From Leptolinea sp. (lineage in GTDB: Bacteria; Chloroflexota; Anaerolineae; Anaerolineales; Anaerolineaceae): 64,000 bases of DNA. The DNA is taken from contig JAAZMZ010000007.1 of the NCBI GenBank assembly GCA_012798535.1, positions 26,225 through 90,224 on the forward strand. Direction: 5' to 3'. Below, in pieces: positions 7,838 to 16,031 of the stretch. The first letter of the stretch is position 1; each line of letters begins with the position of its first letter. The position numbers and the translations under genes are program-made. The notes under the pieces are model-generated. The model searched no databases. It was given only the letters and a program-made list of their open reading frames with translations, and was not told the DNA's origin.

Positions 7838-9342
7838 GGCAGGATTATCGTAATACGCGATTCCAACCACGGAAGATATGGGAACCAGACCGGCCAGGTT
7901 TCGATTTCCGCGGTCCGTTCACTCAAAACCTGAACAGCCAGAATAGCCTGTGCGGTAGCCCGGCCCGTTCCCGCTATGCTGCGTCGGATCTTTTCGATAT
8001 CAAGGGGCGGAATTGTACGTCCCTTTATCCGTGTAGTCAGTTTTGCAATTTCCGGTGTTTCAGAATATTTTTGGTCAAGAATTTGAATATCCACAGGTGA
8101 AGAACTGGATAATGCCCAGTCTTTATTGGCGCGGTTGGCATCCAGCAGGGCTTTTGCCTGTTTCTGCAGGTTATCCTGCCGGATGATCAATGCCGTAAAT
8201 TCAATTTTTTGGAAGACATTGACATTTATACCCACCTGTCCGATTTCGGGTGTGATCTTTTCAGATATCACCTCTTTTGGTGTGATCGAAGATGTCAGCA
8301 AAATCTCATCAGGATTAAGGCTGGCTGATAATTGCTTTTCTGCTGCCTTGCTCAGCCTGTCTTTCAATTCCATTTTTAAAATCTGAATATCTTCCTCAGA
8401 AGGGGAAGGTGCCTGCCTGTCCGTGCCTCCGGTGATCTGCTCCGGATTGGATAATTCAAGTTGGAGGCCTAGTTCCCCATCGATCCGTGTCACCGTATTT
8501 GGCGGGCAATTACCAGTCTCACCGCCGTAAATAGCTTCAATCTCGATCCCTCCCAGAGTTGCACCTACCGGCACAATTACATTCTGCATAGTCCTGAATC
8601 GTACAGGCGGAGTCGCATTATTCATAACAATTGTCTGAGCCGGTATCTCAATATCCGCTCCTGACCGATTAATCGCTGAGATCTTTCCCCGGGCTTTCTG
8701 GTCGGCTATTGGGGTGGTTCCAGTAACCACGCGTGTGGCTTCGGCTTCCACTGTGGTCTTTACAACCTCTCCGGGTAATATTCCCGGATTGGGCGCTCCA
8801 CTTTCCCGCTTTTCTACCAGGAATACAACCTTCAATTCCTGCTCCTGAGCAAGGGGATAAATGCTTACTTTCGCAGATGGGATCAGGAAAAGTGCCATCA
8901 TCAAAGTAGAAAGAATTCCGCCTGCCAGAAGAATGTAACGCGCGAATCTGGGAATTCCGCCGGTTTTCGGTTCACGCTCAGGAATGGTTCGCAGATCCTC
9001 AATTATTCGAGATTTTTCAAACCTGGGTGTCGGAAGAGACAGGCTCTTTTTCTTCCTTCTACGGTCCCATCCCTTACGCATTGCCCGCGTGACCGAATCG
9101 AACATAGGGATTTGAAGTTCCTCCGCTTCTTCGCAAACCAGAGGATCGTCACACACAATCCCCAGACGGCTTCCCTGAGATGTGCAAATCCTTTTAATTG
9201 TCGTCAGATCGACCTTGCGGTTGAACATGGAAAAGTTTACCGGCCATACCAGTAATACCCGGCTGGCTTTTCCCCAGGTCACCTTATCCCGGATCGAACC
9301 TATATCCTCTGAACGGTCTAGCTGGATCACCAGTGTCTTCAT
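7834..9342 (-). CDS. Single-pass membrane protein, baseplate J/gp47-like
   Basis: 502 residues. A soluble N-terminal part (1-90) begins MKTLVIQLDR with a WGKASRVLLVWP segment. A basic linker (RRRKKK) follows, one membrane segment at about 136-154, and a large exterior part. The exterior part has features of baseplate J/gp47-like proteins (an extended beta-rich region with PAQTIV and ETGNCPPNTV turns). Such proteins are known in Chloroflexota chromosomes, where the name reflects distant similarity and not phage origin. It shares 4-base ATGA overlaps with both neighbours, so its expression is tightly coupled to a pseudouridine synthase and to ruvX/mltG. The function is unknown; a cell-envelope role is an inference from topology and mltG. 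Confidence 0.7.
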   Translation of the reverse strand: MKTLVIQLDRSEDIGSIRDKVTWGKASRVLLVWPVNFSMFNRKVDLTTIKRICTSQGSRLGIVCDDPLVCEEAEELQIPMFDSVTRAMRKGWDRRRKKKSLSLPTPRFEKSRIIEDLRTIPEREPKTGGIPRFARYILLAGGILSTLMMALFLIPSAKVSIYPLAQEQELKVVFLVEKRESGAPNPGILPGEVVKTTVEAEATRVVTGTTPIADQKARGKISAINRSGADIEIPAQTIVMNNATPPVRFRTMQNVIVPVGATLGGIEIEAIYGGETGNCPPNTVTRIDGELGLQLELSNPEQITGGTDRQAPSPSEEDIQILKMELKDRLSKAAEKQLSASLNPDEILLTSSITPKEVISEKITPEIGQVGINVNVFQKIEFTALIIRQDNLQKQAKALLDANRANKDWALSSSSPVDIQILDQKYSETPEIAKLTTRIKGRTIPPLDIEKIRRSIAGTGRATAQAILAVQVLSERTAEIETWPVWFPYLPWLESRITIILP

Positions 9343-9929
9343 CGCCGTCCTCGAGAACTCTTACGTAAACTTTCAATTTCTGAGGGTTTAAGGAACCGCC
9401 ATTTTCCGGTTTCCAGATCTTCAACTGTAATATTCCCAATCGCTATTCGGTAAAGTCGCAGAGTTGGAAAGCCTACCGCGGCGGTCATGCGGCGCACCTG
9501 CCTCTTCCGTCCTTCTCTCAGGATGATCTCTATCCAACAGACCGCCCCCTTTTTCATTCCGGGAATATCCCTTTCAGGCAGGTGCGGATCGGGGATTCGC
9601 CTGGCTTCACAGCGTCGTGTTTTCACTCCCTCGAAAAGCACGCCCTGGCATAATTCCACCAGAGCTTCATCTGTTATCATTCCAAGAACCATAACCCAGT
9701 AGGTTTTAGGGATATGGTATACCGGCCGGGTGATCTGGCTGATCAATCCGCCATCATTGGTAAGGATCAGTGCGCCTTCACTGTCGAAATCCAGGCGTCC
9801 CGCTGCGTAAACATCAGGGACAGAGATGTAAGATTTTAGTGTAGGCCTTCCATCCGAATCCGTAAAACTGGAAAGGACACCGAAAGGCTTGTTGAATAGA
9901 ATATACTGGTACTTAGTTGTTTTTTCCAA
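9339..9929 (-). CDS. RNA pseudouridine synthase, RsuA/RluB/E/F family (RluE-like)
   Basis: 196 residues. The catalytic motif GRLDFDSEGALILTNDG contains the Asp that forms the covalent RNA adduct. KPFGVLSSF, YWVMVLG and EGRKRQVRRMTAAVGFPTLRL are further family blocks. There is no N-terminal S4 domain, as in RluE-type enzymes, so 23S rRNA is the likelier target, though RsuA-like use is not excluded. The start is TTG with GGTGA just upstream; no ATG lies nearby in frame. It is the first gene of the minus-strand operon, transcribed from the shared region at 9.93-9.98 kb. Confidence 0.88.
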   Translation of the reverse strand: MEKTTKYQYILFNKPFGVLSSFTDSDGRPTLKSYISVPDVYAAGRLDFDSEGALILTNDGGLISQITRPVYHIPKTYWVMVLGMITDEALVELCQGVLFEGVKTRRCEARRIPDPHLPERDIPGMKKGAVCWIEIILREGRKRQVRRMTAAVGFPTLRLYRIAIGNITVEDLETGKWRFLKPSEIESLRKSSRGRR

Positions 9930-9945
9930 GGATCACCAAAGTTAC

Positions 9946-9955
9946 TATAATTATA
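9946..9955. promoter_or_regulatory. Symmetric -10 region (TATAATTATA) shared by two divergent genes
   Basis: TATAATTATA is a perfect palindrome reading TATAAT on both strands. It lies in the 49-base gap between the pseudouridine synthase (minus) and the lipoprotein gene (plus), with room for a short leader on each side. The -35 regions are weak (TTTCCA for the plus strand, 17 bases upstream). Confidence 0.45.
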
Positions 9956-9978
9956 AAAACAAATAGGGAAATCATCGA

Positions 9979-10794
9979 ATGAAAAAAAGAATTCTACTGG
10001 CGGGTATTTTTATCTTATTGATAGCATGCAATTTTGTTGGTGTGGCGAATCCGGCAAAAGTTAACTCCGTATCAACACAGGTCAGTGCCCAGCTGACCGC
10101 CTCGCCCATAGTGATCTCCACTTCGACCCCACAGGAATTGATACCACAATTTTCTGAGACTGTTGTTCTGCTTGACACAGAAACACCCGAGCCGTCCATA
10201 ACTCCGACTGAAACACTCTCTCCGGAAGATCCTCGCACCCGTCTTGGAGAGCCTACCTGGAAAGAGACCTTCAACAAGCTTAATCAAAACTTTTACCAGT
10301 ACGAAGATAACGAGACCAGATTCCTTTACGAGAACGGTGCGCTGTCGTTGACCGCCAAGAACCCGAACGGCTGGACCGGCTGGAGTATGTCATATCCCAA
10401 ACCCCAAAATTTTTATCTGGAAGCCGTCATCAAAACCGAAACCTGTTCGGGTGACGATCGGTATGGTTTGGTTTTCCGCGCTCCAGATTATGAGGATGGT
10501 TATTTCTTTGGTTTCACCTGCGATGGGAAGTATTCGCTGCGCATCTATTCACAAAAAGGAAACTTGATCCCCTGGACGTCCAATCCGGCGATCCACGCCG
10601 GTTCAAATCAGGTGAATCGCATGGGTATCTTTGCCCAGAATGATCGTTATGCTTTCTATGCCAACGGAAAATTGCTGCAGGAGACCCGTGAATCCACATT
10701 CATCAATGCCGGTCTGTTTGGCGCGTTCATCGCTTCCGCCAATACCCCAAAATTCACTGTAAATATTGACGAGATCGCCTTCTGGAATCAGTGA
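9979..10794 (+). CDS. Putative lipoprotein with LamG/concanavalin-like domain
   Basis: 271 residues. The N-terminus is a lipoprotein signal: KKR, a hydrophobic stretch, then the lipobox LIAC with Cys at about 17. A Ser/Thr/Pro-rich linker follows to about residue 85 (TETPEPSITPTETLSPEDP), of a type common in exported Chloroflexota proteins. The rest (about 90-271) has the strand pattern of LamG/DUF1080-like jelly rolls: GWTGWSMSYP, YGLVFRAPDYEDGYFFGF, and a terminal VNIDEIAFWN strand. Such domains usually bind carbohydrate or protein; no catalytic residues stand out. It has its own promoter region and a hairpin after it, so it appears monocistronic. Confidence 0.7.
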   Translation: MKKRILLAGIFILLIACNFVGVANPAKVNSVSTQVSAQLTASPIVISTSTPQELIPQFSETVVLLDTETPEPSITPTETLSPEDPRTRLGEPTWKETFNKLNQNFYQYEDNETRFLYENGALSLTAKNPNGWTGWSMSYPKPQNFYLEAVIKTETCSGDDRYGLVFRAPDYEDGYFFGFTCDGKYSLRIYSQKGNLIPWTSNPAIHAGSNQVNRMGIFAQNDRYAFYANGKLLQETRESTFINAGLFGAFIASANTPKFTVNIDEIAFWNQ

Positions 10795-10806
10795 CAACCT
10801 GTAAAT

Positions 10807-10827
10807 AGAAAGCTCTGGGAGCTTTCT
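10807..10827 (+). terminator. Hairpin after the lipoprotein gene, weak terminator
   Basis: AGAAAGCTC and GAGCTTTCT form a perfect 9-base stem with a 3-base loop, 13 bases after the stop codon. The following sequence is not U-rich beyond TTCTT, so termination may be partial. Confidence 0.4.
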
Positions 10828-10865
10828 TGATGTACTAATCGAACAGGTGGGGAATGAAATAAACA

Positions 10866-10884
10866 AAGGTTAGGGAGTAACCTT
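10866..10884 (+). promoter_or_regulatory. Hairpin presenting the ribosome-binding site of the AddB-like gene
   Basis: AAGGTTA and TAACCTT form a perfect 7-base stem whose 5-base loop is GGGAG, the only Shine-Dalgarno-like sequence before the ATG at 10891. The spacing is long (13 bases) when unfolded. Confidence 0.4.
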
Positions 10885-10890
10885 CAGAGC

Positions 10891-12996
10891 ATGGAATTGA
10901 CACCAATGCAAAAGCATATTCTGGATTTCCCTCCTGAGAAAAAAATCTTTCTCAGAGGGGAATCCGGGACAGGAAAAACCACAGTGGCTGTAGCCCGCCT
11001 GGAAAAAATGCTCTCCGCGGGGATACCCCCGGAGACTTTGCTTATATTGCTACCGCAACGGCCGCTGGCACGGCCTTACCAGCAACTGATCAGTCATCCA
11101 GATTTGCCCCCGGGTGGAAGAGTGTCTCTCCTGACTATTGGCGGCCTGGCCAGGCGAATGGTCGATCTTTTCTGGCCTCTGGTCGCCGAATCAGCCGGAT
11201 TCACCCACCCCGAGAGCACTCCGCAATTTTTGACCGTGGAAACCACTCAGTATTTTCTCAGCCTGATTGTTGATCCACTGCGTGAACAGGGATTCTTTGA
11301 TGGCATCTCGATCGAACCACTGCGTCTCTACAGCCAGATTCTGGATAATCTGAACAAGACGGCTGTGGTGGGCTTTCCTTTGGATGATATTGTCCCCCGC
11401 CTGCGTTCGGCATGGAATGGCAACCAAGCAGATGCTCGTTTCTACGACCAGGCACAAGAATGTGCTGTGCGTTTCAGGCAGCACTGTCTGGAGAATTCAT
11501 TACTGGATTTCTCTCTTCAAATAGAGGTCTTCATCAGGCATCTCTGGAAAGAACCGGCTTTTCGATCTTATCTTCAGGAACGTTACCATCATCTGATCTA
11601 TGATAATGTGGAAGAAGATTACCCGACTGCGCACGATCTAATCCGGGAATGGCTGCCGGAGTTCGAAAGCGCGTTGATCATTCAGGATGAATCCGCCGGT
11701 TATCGATCTTTTCTGGGAGCGGATCCGCAATCTGCCGCCACTCTTGCCGATTGTGCCGACCAGGTTTTTCGCCTGACAGAAATACTCCATTGTCCGCCGG
11801 ATCTACAGACATTCCGCAAGCATCTGGCAGGAAATATCCGTCTGGATCCCCCCATTTCAGATGTTCAACCTATTGCGCTATCTCCAATACGTCTGTGTTA
11901 TTCACGGTTCATTCCACAAATGCTGGATGCCGTTGTTAATTCGATCGAAAACCACATACAAAACGGCGCCAGGCCGGGCGATATGGCTATCTTATCTCCC
12001 TACGTCTCCGACGCGCTGCGTTTTTCTCTTCAAATCCGCCTCGAAAAAAAAGGCATCCCGCTGACCACTCATCGCCCGGGACGAGACCTGCGTGACGAGC
12101 CGGCCGCGCGCTGTTTGTTCACACTGGCAAAACTGGCCTATCCACAGTGGAAATTGAAGGTCGAAAAACTGAATTTTCGATCCATGTTGATGATCGCCAT
12201 CGCTGGTCTCGATTTGATCCGCGCGGATCTGTTAGCCAATACGCTGCTCTCACACAAACCTGATACCGATCCCTTGAATCCATTCTCCACGCTGAAACCG
12301 GAAATGGCGGAGCGTATCACCTATCAGATGGGGGAAAAGTATGAGAGACTGCGTAACTGGATTCTGACATCACGCCAGGTTCCCGCACAGGGTTTGCCAG
12401 AGTTCTTCAGCCGATGTTTTGGTGAACTGCTTTCTCAGAAAGATTTTGGATTTCACGCCTCGTATGACATGGCCGATGCCACCGAACGACTGATTGAATC
12501 AGCGAGGGAGTTTACTCTGGTCATTCAACCAGAACTCCCAGAAGAGACAGCCGGTGCTCAATTCATCGAACTTTTGGAAAAAGGCATCACCGGTTCTCAA
12601 CACCTGGCTTCCTGGCAGGAAGAACGTCCAGATGCCGTCCTGTTATCACCGGCGTTCACATTTCTGATGCGCAACCAACCCTGCGCCTGCCAGTTTTGGT
12701 TGGATCCGGGAAGTACAGGCTGGTGGGAACGCCTTAATCAACCTCTTACCCACCCGGTGGTATTGAGCCGCAACTGGCCGCCGGGCGCGAAATGGACAGA
12801 CGCGGAAGAACTCAATCACAACAAGATGACCCTGATCTCCCATACTGGTGGTCTGATCCACCGGTGTACTAAAAGCCTGGAGATTTACCAGGTGGGCATA
12901 GATGAACAGGGAAACGAACCGCGAGGCGCTCTCCTTCAGGCCATTAATCGATTTCTGCGGTACAACCCGGGAGGAATCGCACAGTATGAAGCCTGA
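10891..12996 (+). CDS. UvrD/AddB-like helicase protein with degenerate motifs
   Basis: 701 residues. Motif I is intact (GESGTGKTT, residues 23-31) in a Q-motif setting (LTPMQKHIL). At the position of motif II, DExQ is replaced by YDNVEEDYP (237-245). At motif III, the usual GDPxQSIYxFRGA has become QDESAGYRSFLGADP (265-279). The C-terminal segment HRCTKSLEIYQVG resembles a worn motif VI. The gene is thus related to superfamily 1 helicases, but helicase activity is doubtful, as in AddB and RecC subunits. It overlaps the intact helicase gene by 11 bases, and the Fe-S nuclease follows. I infer that it is the AddB-like scaffold of a split AddAB-type complex. No nuclease domain is present in this chain. 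Confidence 0.8.
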   Translation: MELTPMQKHILDFPPEKKIFLRGESGTGKTTVAVARLEKMLSAGIPPETLLILLPQRPLARPYQQLISHPDLPPGGRVSLLTIGGLARRMVDLFWPLVAESAGFTHPESTPQFLTVETTQYFLSLIVDPLREQGFFDGISIEPLRLYSQILDNLNKTAVVGFPLDDIVPRLRSAWNGNQADARFYDQAQECAVRFRQHCLENSLLDFSLQIEVFIRHLWKEPAFRSYLQERYHHLIYDNVEEDYPTAHDLIREWLPEFESALIIQDESAGYRSFLGADPQSAATLADCADQVFRLTEILHCPPDLQTFRKHLAGNIRLDPPISDVQPIALSPIRLCYSRFIPQMLDAVVNSIENHIQNGARPGDMAILSPYVSDALRFSLQIRLEKKGIPLTTHRPGRDLRDEPAARCLFTLAKLAYPQWKLKVEKLNFRSMLMIAIAGLDLIRADLLANTLLSHKPDTDPLNPFSTLKPEMAERITYQMGEKYERLRNWILTSRQVPAQGLPEFFSRCFGELLSQKDFGFHASYDMADATERLIESAREFTLVIQPELPEETAGAQFIELLEKGITGSQHLASWQEERPDAVLLSPAFTFLMRNQPCACQFWLDPGSTGWWERLNQPLTHPVVLSRNWPPGAKWTDAEELNHNKMTLISHTGGLIHRCTKSLEIYQVGIDEQGNEPRGALLQAINRFLRYNPGGIAQYEA

Positions 12997-15217
12997 ACTC
13001 CGCCGCGCGCAAAAAGACATACTTTCCTACACCTCGGGAAAAATGGGAGTCTCCGCTGTTCCGGGCAGCGGCAAGACATATACCCTCTCCCTGTTAGCTG
13101 CCAGTCTGATTGAAAAGAACGTCCTGAAGGATAATCAGGAGATCCTGATTGTCACCCTGGTAAACAGCGCGGTGGATAATTTTTCAAAACGCATCGCTGA
13201 TTTTATTAAAGACAAAGGCTTACCCAGGAATTTCGGGTATCGTGTTCGTACACTGCACGGTCTGGCCAATGATATCGTTCGTGACCGGCCGGAACTCGCA
13301 GGTCTGCCCGCCGACTTCCGTATCCTGGACGAAAACGAAGCCGTGCGTATTCTGCAGGAAAAAGTGGATGCATGGCGCCGGGGGCATCCAGATTTCGAAG
13401 AAACCTGGACCAAAGCAGACGTCGACGCGTTTAAAGCTTCTCAGGGTTGGTCCAGATTGCTGGTTGATATTTCCAACGAATTCATCCGTCAGGCAAAAGA
13501 CCTGGCCTTCAGCCCGCAATATATTGCAGATCAGGCCGAAGCATCAGATTCGCTCCTGTTGAAAATGGCATCGGATGTGTATACCGATTATCAACTGGCT
13601 CTAAACATGCGCGGCGCGGTTGATTTTGATGATCTCATCCGTCTGGCGCTGCGCTGTTTGCAGACCGATCCCGAATATCTGGCCCGCCTGCAGTACCGTT
13701 GGCCGTATATTCTGGAAGATGAAGCCCAGGACAGCAGCCATATGCAGGAGTCAATCCTGCGTTTGTTATCCGCCAAATCAGGCAACTGGGTGCGGGTGGG
13801 AGATCCAAATCAGGCCATTTATGAGACCTTCACTACCGCAGATCCAAAATTTCTCTTGAATTTCTTGAAGGAACCCGATGTTCAATGCCGGGAATTACCC
13901 AATTCTGGTCGTTCAGCGAAAAAGATTATCGATCTGGCTAACCACCTGATCGAATGGGTGCAAAACGATCACCCGGCAGAGGAACTGCGCTCCGCTCTGG
14001 TCAGGCCGTTAATCCGTGCCACCGATCCTAATGACCCCCAGCCCAATCCACCTGACAGACCGAATAACATCGTTATCGATACCCGAAAATCGGATTCCGA
14101 AGAAGAGATTCGCAAGGTCTGTAACAATGTTAAGAGCTGGCTGGCCGCCCATGCGGATGAAACCGCCGCCATACTGGTCGGCACGAACGAACGCGGCGGC
14201 GCGGTGGCAGATCGATTGCGCAGTCTCGGTCTGCAGCCAGTGGAATTGCTGCGGGTCAGCCGTTCCACCCGGAAGACGGCCGAATTTCTTTCACTCTGTC
14301 TGAAGTTCCTGCACAAACCATCCCTCCGTTCACTGTCTGACATGTTTTCCATATATTACCGGTTTGCAGTACCGGAAAGTAATCAGATAGAAGCTCGAAT
14401 TCAAACCTTATCTCGGATGATCATGAAGTTCGATCCACTGGAAAAATATGTTTCGCCTACCCCGGCCCAAGACTGGCGCCTGTCCGATTCTGTCCAGGAA
14501 ATATCCGCGGACTTGATGGCTGATCTCGAAGCATTTCAAATCTGTGTGGAACGTTGGATGAGAGCCAGCTTGCTGCCCATCGATCAACTGATCCTGATCA
14601 TCTCGCAGGATATTTTCACCGAACCGGCAGATCTGGCGCTGGCGCAGAAAGTGGCCGGCATGTTGGAACGGGCTGCCCGCACCAACCCGGATTGGAATCT
14701 CGGTGATTTTGCGGCCGAACTGGAAAGTGTCTCCAGGAATCAATCCAAAATATCCGGCTTCAGTGATGAAGACCTGGGATTCGATCCGGATAAATACAAA
14801 GGGAAGGTTCTGGTCACCACGATCCACAAAGCCAAGGGTTTGGAATGGGACAGGGTGTACGTACTTTCGGTCAACAATTATGATTTCCCTTCGCTGCAGA
14901 GCTATGATCGTTATATCTCCGAAAAATGGTTTATCCGCGACCAGATTAATCTGCCCGCCGAAGCCACAGAAAGCTTACAACGTCTTGCCCGTAACGATCC
15001 CCTGGCATTTCTGATCCAGCCGGGAAGCGCTACTCTTGAAGCCCGGCGGAAATTCTGCGCGGAACGCCTGCGTCTGCTCTATGTGGGTATCACCCGCGCC
15101 AAACGTGAACTTGTGATCACATGGAATACCGGCCGTAACGGTGACCTGCAAATGGCGCTGCCGGCCGCCGCTCTGGCAAATTATCAGGCGAGGGAAAACA
15201 ATGCCGCTTCCGGATGA
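12986..15217 (+). CDS. UvrD/Rep-family ATP-dependent DNA helicase (AddA-like, no nuclease domain)
   Basis: 743 residues from the chosen ATG, with every superfamily 1A motif visible: I (VPGSGKT, 25-31), II (DEAQDS, 245-250), III (VGDPNQAIY), IV/IVa (NSGRSAKKI), V (TTIHKAKGLEWDRVYV) and VI (LLYVGITRAKREL). It should unwind DNA 3' to 5' using ATP. It ends after motif VI without the C-terminal RecB-type nuclease of AddA. A start 84 bases upstream is possible. I chose 12986 because GGGAGGAA lies 9 bases before it and the Q-motif region then begins at once. It overlaps its upstream partner by 11 bases and the nuclease gene by 17. Confidence 0.88.
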   Translation: MKPELRRAQKDILSYTSGKMGVSAVPGSGKTYTLSLLAASLIEKNVLKDNQEILIVTLVNSAVDNFSKRIADFIKDKGLPRNFGYRVRTLHGLANDIVRDRPELAGLPADFRILDENEAVRILQEKVDAWRRGHPDFEETWTKADVDAFKASQGWSRLLVDISNEFIRQAKDLAFSPQYIADQAEASDSLLLKMASDVYTDYQLALNMRGAVDFDDLIRLALRCLQTDPEYLARLQYRWPYILEDEAQDSSHMQESILRLLSAKSGNWVRVGDPNQAIYETFTTADPKFLLNFLKEPDVQCRELPNSGRSAKKIIDLANHLIEWVQNDHPAEELRSALVRPLIRATDPNDPQPNPPDRPNNIVIDTRKSDSEEEIRKVCNNVKSWLAAHADETAAILVGTNERGGAVADRLRSLGLQPVELLRVSRSTRKTAEFLSLCLKFLHKPSLRSLSDMFSIYYRFAVPESNQIEARIQTLSRMIMKFDPLEKYVSPTPAQDWRLSDSVQEISADLMADLEAFQICVERWMRASLLPIDQLILIISQDIFTEPADLALAQKVAGMLERAARTNPDWNLGDFAAELESVSRNQSKISGFSDEDLGFDPDKYKGKVLVTTIHKAKGLEWDRVYVLSVNNYDFPSLQSYDRYISEKWFIRDQINLPAEATESLQRLARNDPLAFLIQPGSATLEARRKFCAERLRLLYVGITRAKRELVITWNTGRNGDLQMALPAAALANYQARENNAASG

Positions 15218-16028
15218 TTTCATATTTACCCAAAACAACCTGCAGGATTTTATCGATTGCCCACGCCGGTTTCAATTAAGGCATCTGTTGAAAATGTCCT
15301 GGCCGGCGCCTGTCAGCGAACCGATGGAAGAAAATGAACGGCTTATTCTTCTTGGGACTCAGTTCCATAAAATGGTTTACCAGTATTACCTTGGAATTCC
15401 AGAGGAGAAGATTGCACACGGCATCCGGGAGATGGACCTGAACGAATGGTGGCAGGCTTTCCGGCAAAATCCACCTCAGGGAATCCCCGAGAATCACCGG
15501 CCTGAAATTGAAGTCTCCATGCCGTTTGAAGGATACCGTCTGGCGGCAAAGATTGATCTGCTGGCTGTGGAAAAAGGAGCACGGGCAGTGGTCGTCGATT
15601 GGAAGACCAATCACCGTCTGCCAAGGGAGGCTTTCTTGCGAGAACGGGTACAATCCCTGATCTATCCTTACCTGGTGATCACCACCGGCACAATCCTTAA
15701 TGACTATCGACCTTTCAATCCCTCTCAGGTCAGCATGATCTACTGGTTTCCTGCCTTTCCTGATCAAGCGGTCACGCTGCGGTTCAATCAGGATTGGGTG
15801 GATAAAACCAGACTTTTTTTGACTAATCTGGTAAAGGACATCTCCCGGATGGATCGCGAGATATTTCCATTGACTGCGGATGAAAAGAAATGCCAGTTTT
15901 GCCGTTTCCGGTCTCTGTGCGAGCGCGGTACTGTTGCCGGAAGTCTGACCGATGAAGCAGATGACTCACCAGAAGAGGATTTGTTTCCAGATATTGATTT
16001 CAGCGAAATCGAGGGGATTTCTTTCTAG
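15201..16028 (+). CDS. Stand-alone PD-(D/E)XK nuclease with Fe-S cluster motif (AddB/Cas4 type)
   Basis: 275 residues. The nuclease core shows the Asp-Xaa-Lys signature VVDWKTNH (Asp133, Lys135), an upstream acidic strand AAKIDLLAVEKG, and a QSLIYPYLV helix as in RecB-family nucleases. Cys20 (FIDCPRRFQLRHLL) and CX2CX5C at 231, 234 and 240 give the four-cysteine arrangement that holds a 4Fe-4S cluster in AddB and Cas4 nucleases. A start at 15141 exists; 15201 is preferred because the DFIDCPRRFQ motif then sits near the N-terminus, where family members have it. No cas genes are nearby, so a role in end resection with the two overlapping helicase genes is favoured over CRISPR adaptation. Confidence 0.85.
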   Translation: MPLPDDFIFTQNNLQDFIDCPRRFQLRHLLKMSWPAPVSEPMEENERLILLGTQFHKMVYQYYLGIPEEKIAHGIREMDLNEWWQAFRQNPPQGIPENHRPEIEVSMPFEGYRLAAKIDLLAVEKGARAVVVDWKTNHRLPREAFLRERVQSLIYPYLVITTGTILNDYRPFNPSQVSMIYWFPAFPDQAVTLRFNQDWVDKTRLFLTNLVKDISRMDREIFPLTADEKKCQFCRFRSLCERGTVAGSLTDEADDSPEEDLFPDIDFSEIEGISF

Positions 16029-16031
16029 GGT

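Noticed and set aside
7834..9342. Baseplate J-like gene as evidence of a prophage or injection system
   Set aside because: It has a membrane segment, is coupled to housekeeping genes and has no tail, sheath, integrase or terminase gene nearby.
15201..16028. Cas4 of a CRISPR system
   Set aside because: There are no repeat-spacer arrays and no cas1/cas2 nearby. The overlap with two UvrD-like genes points to end resection.
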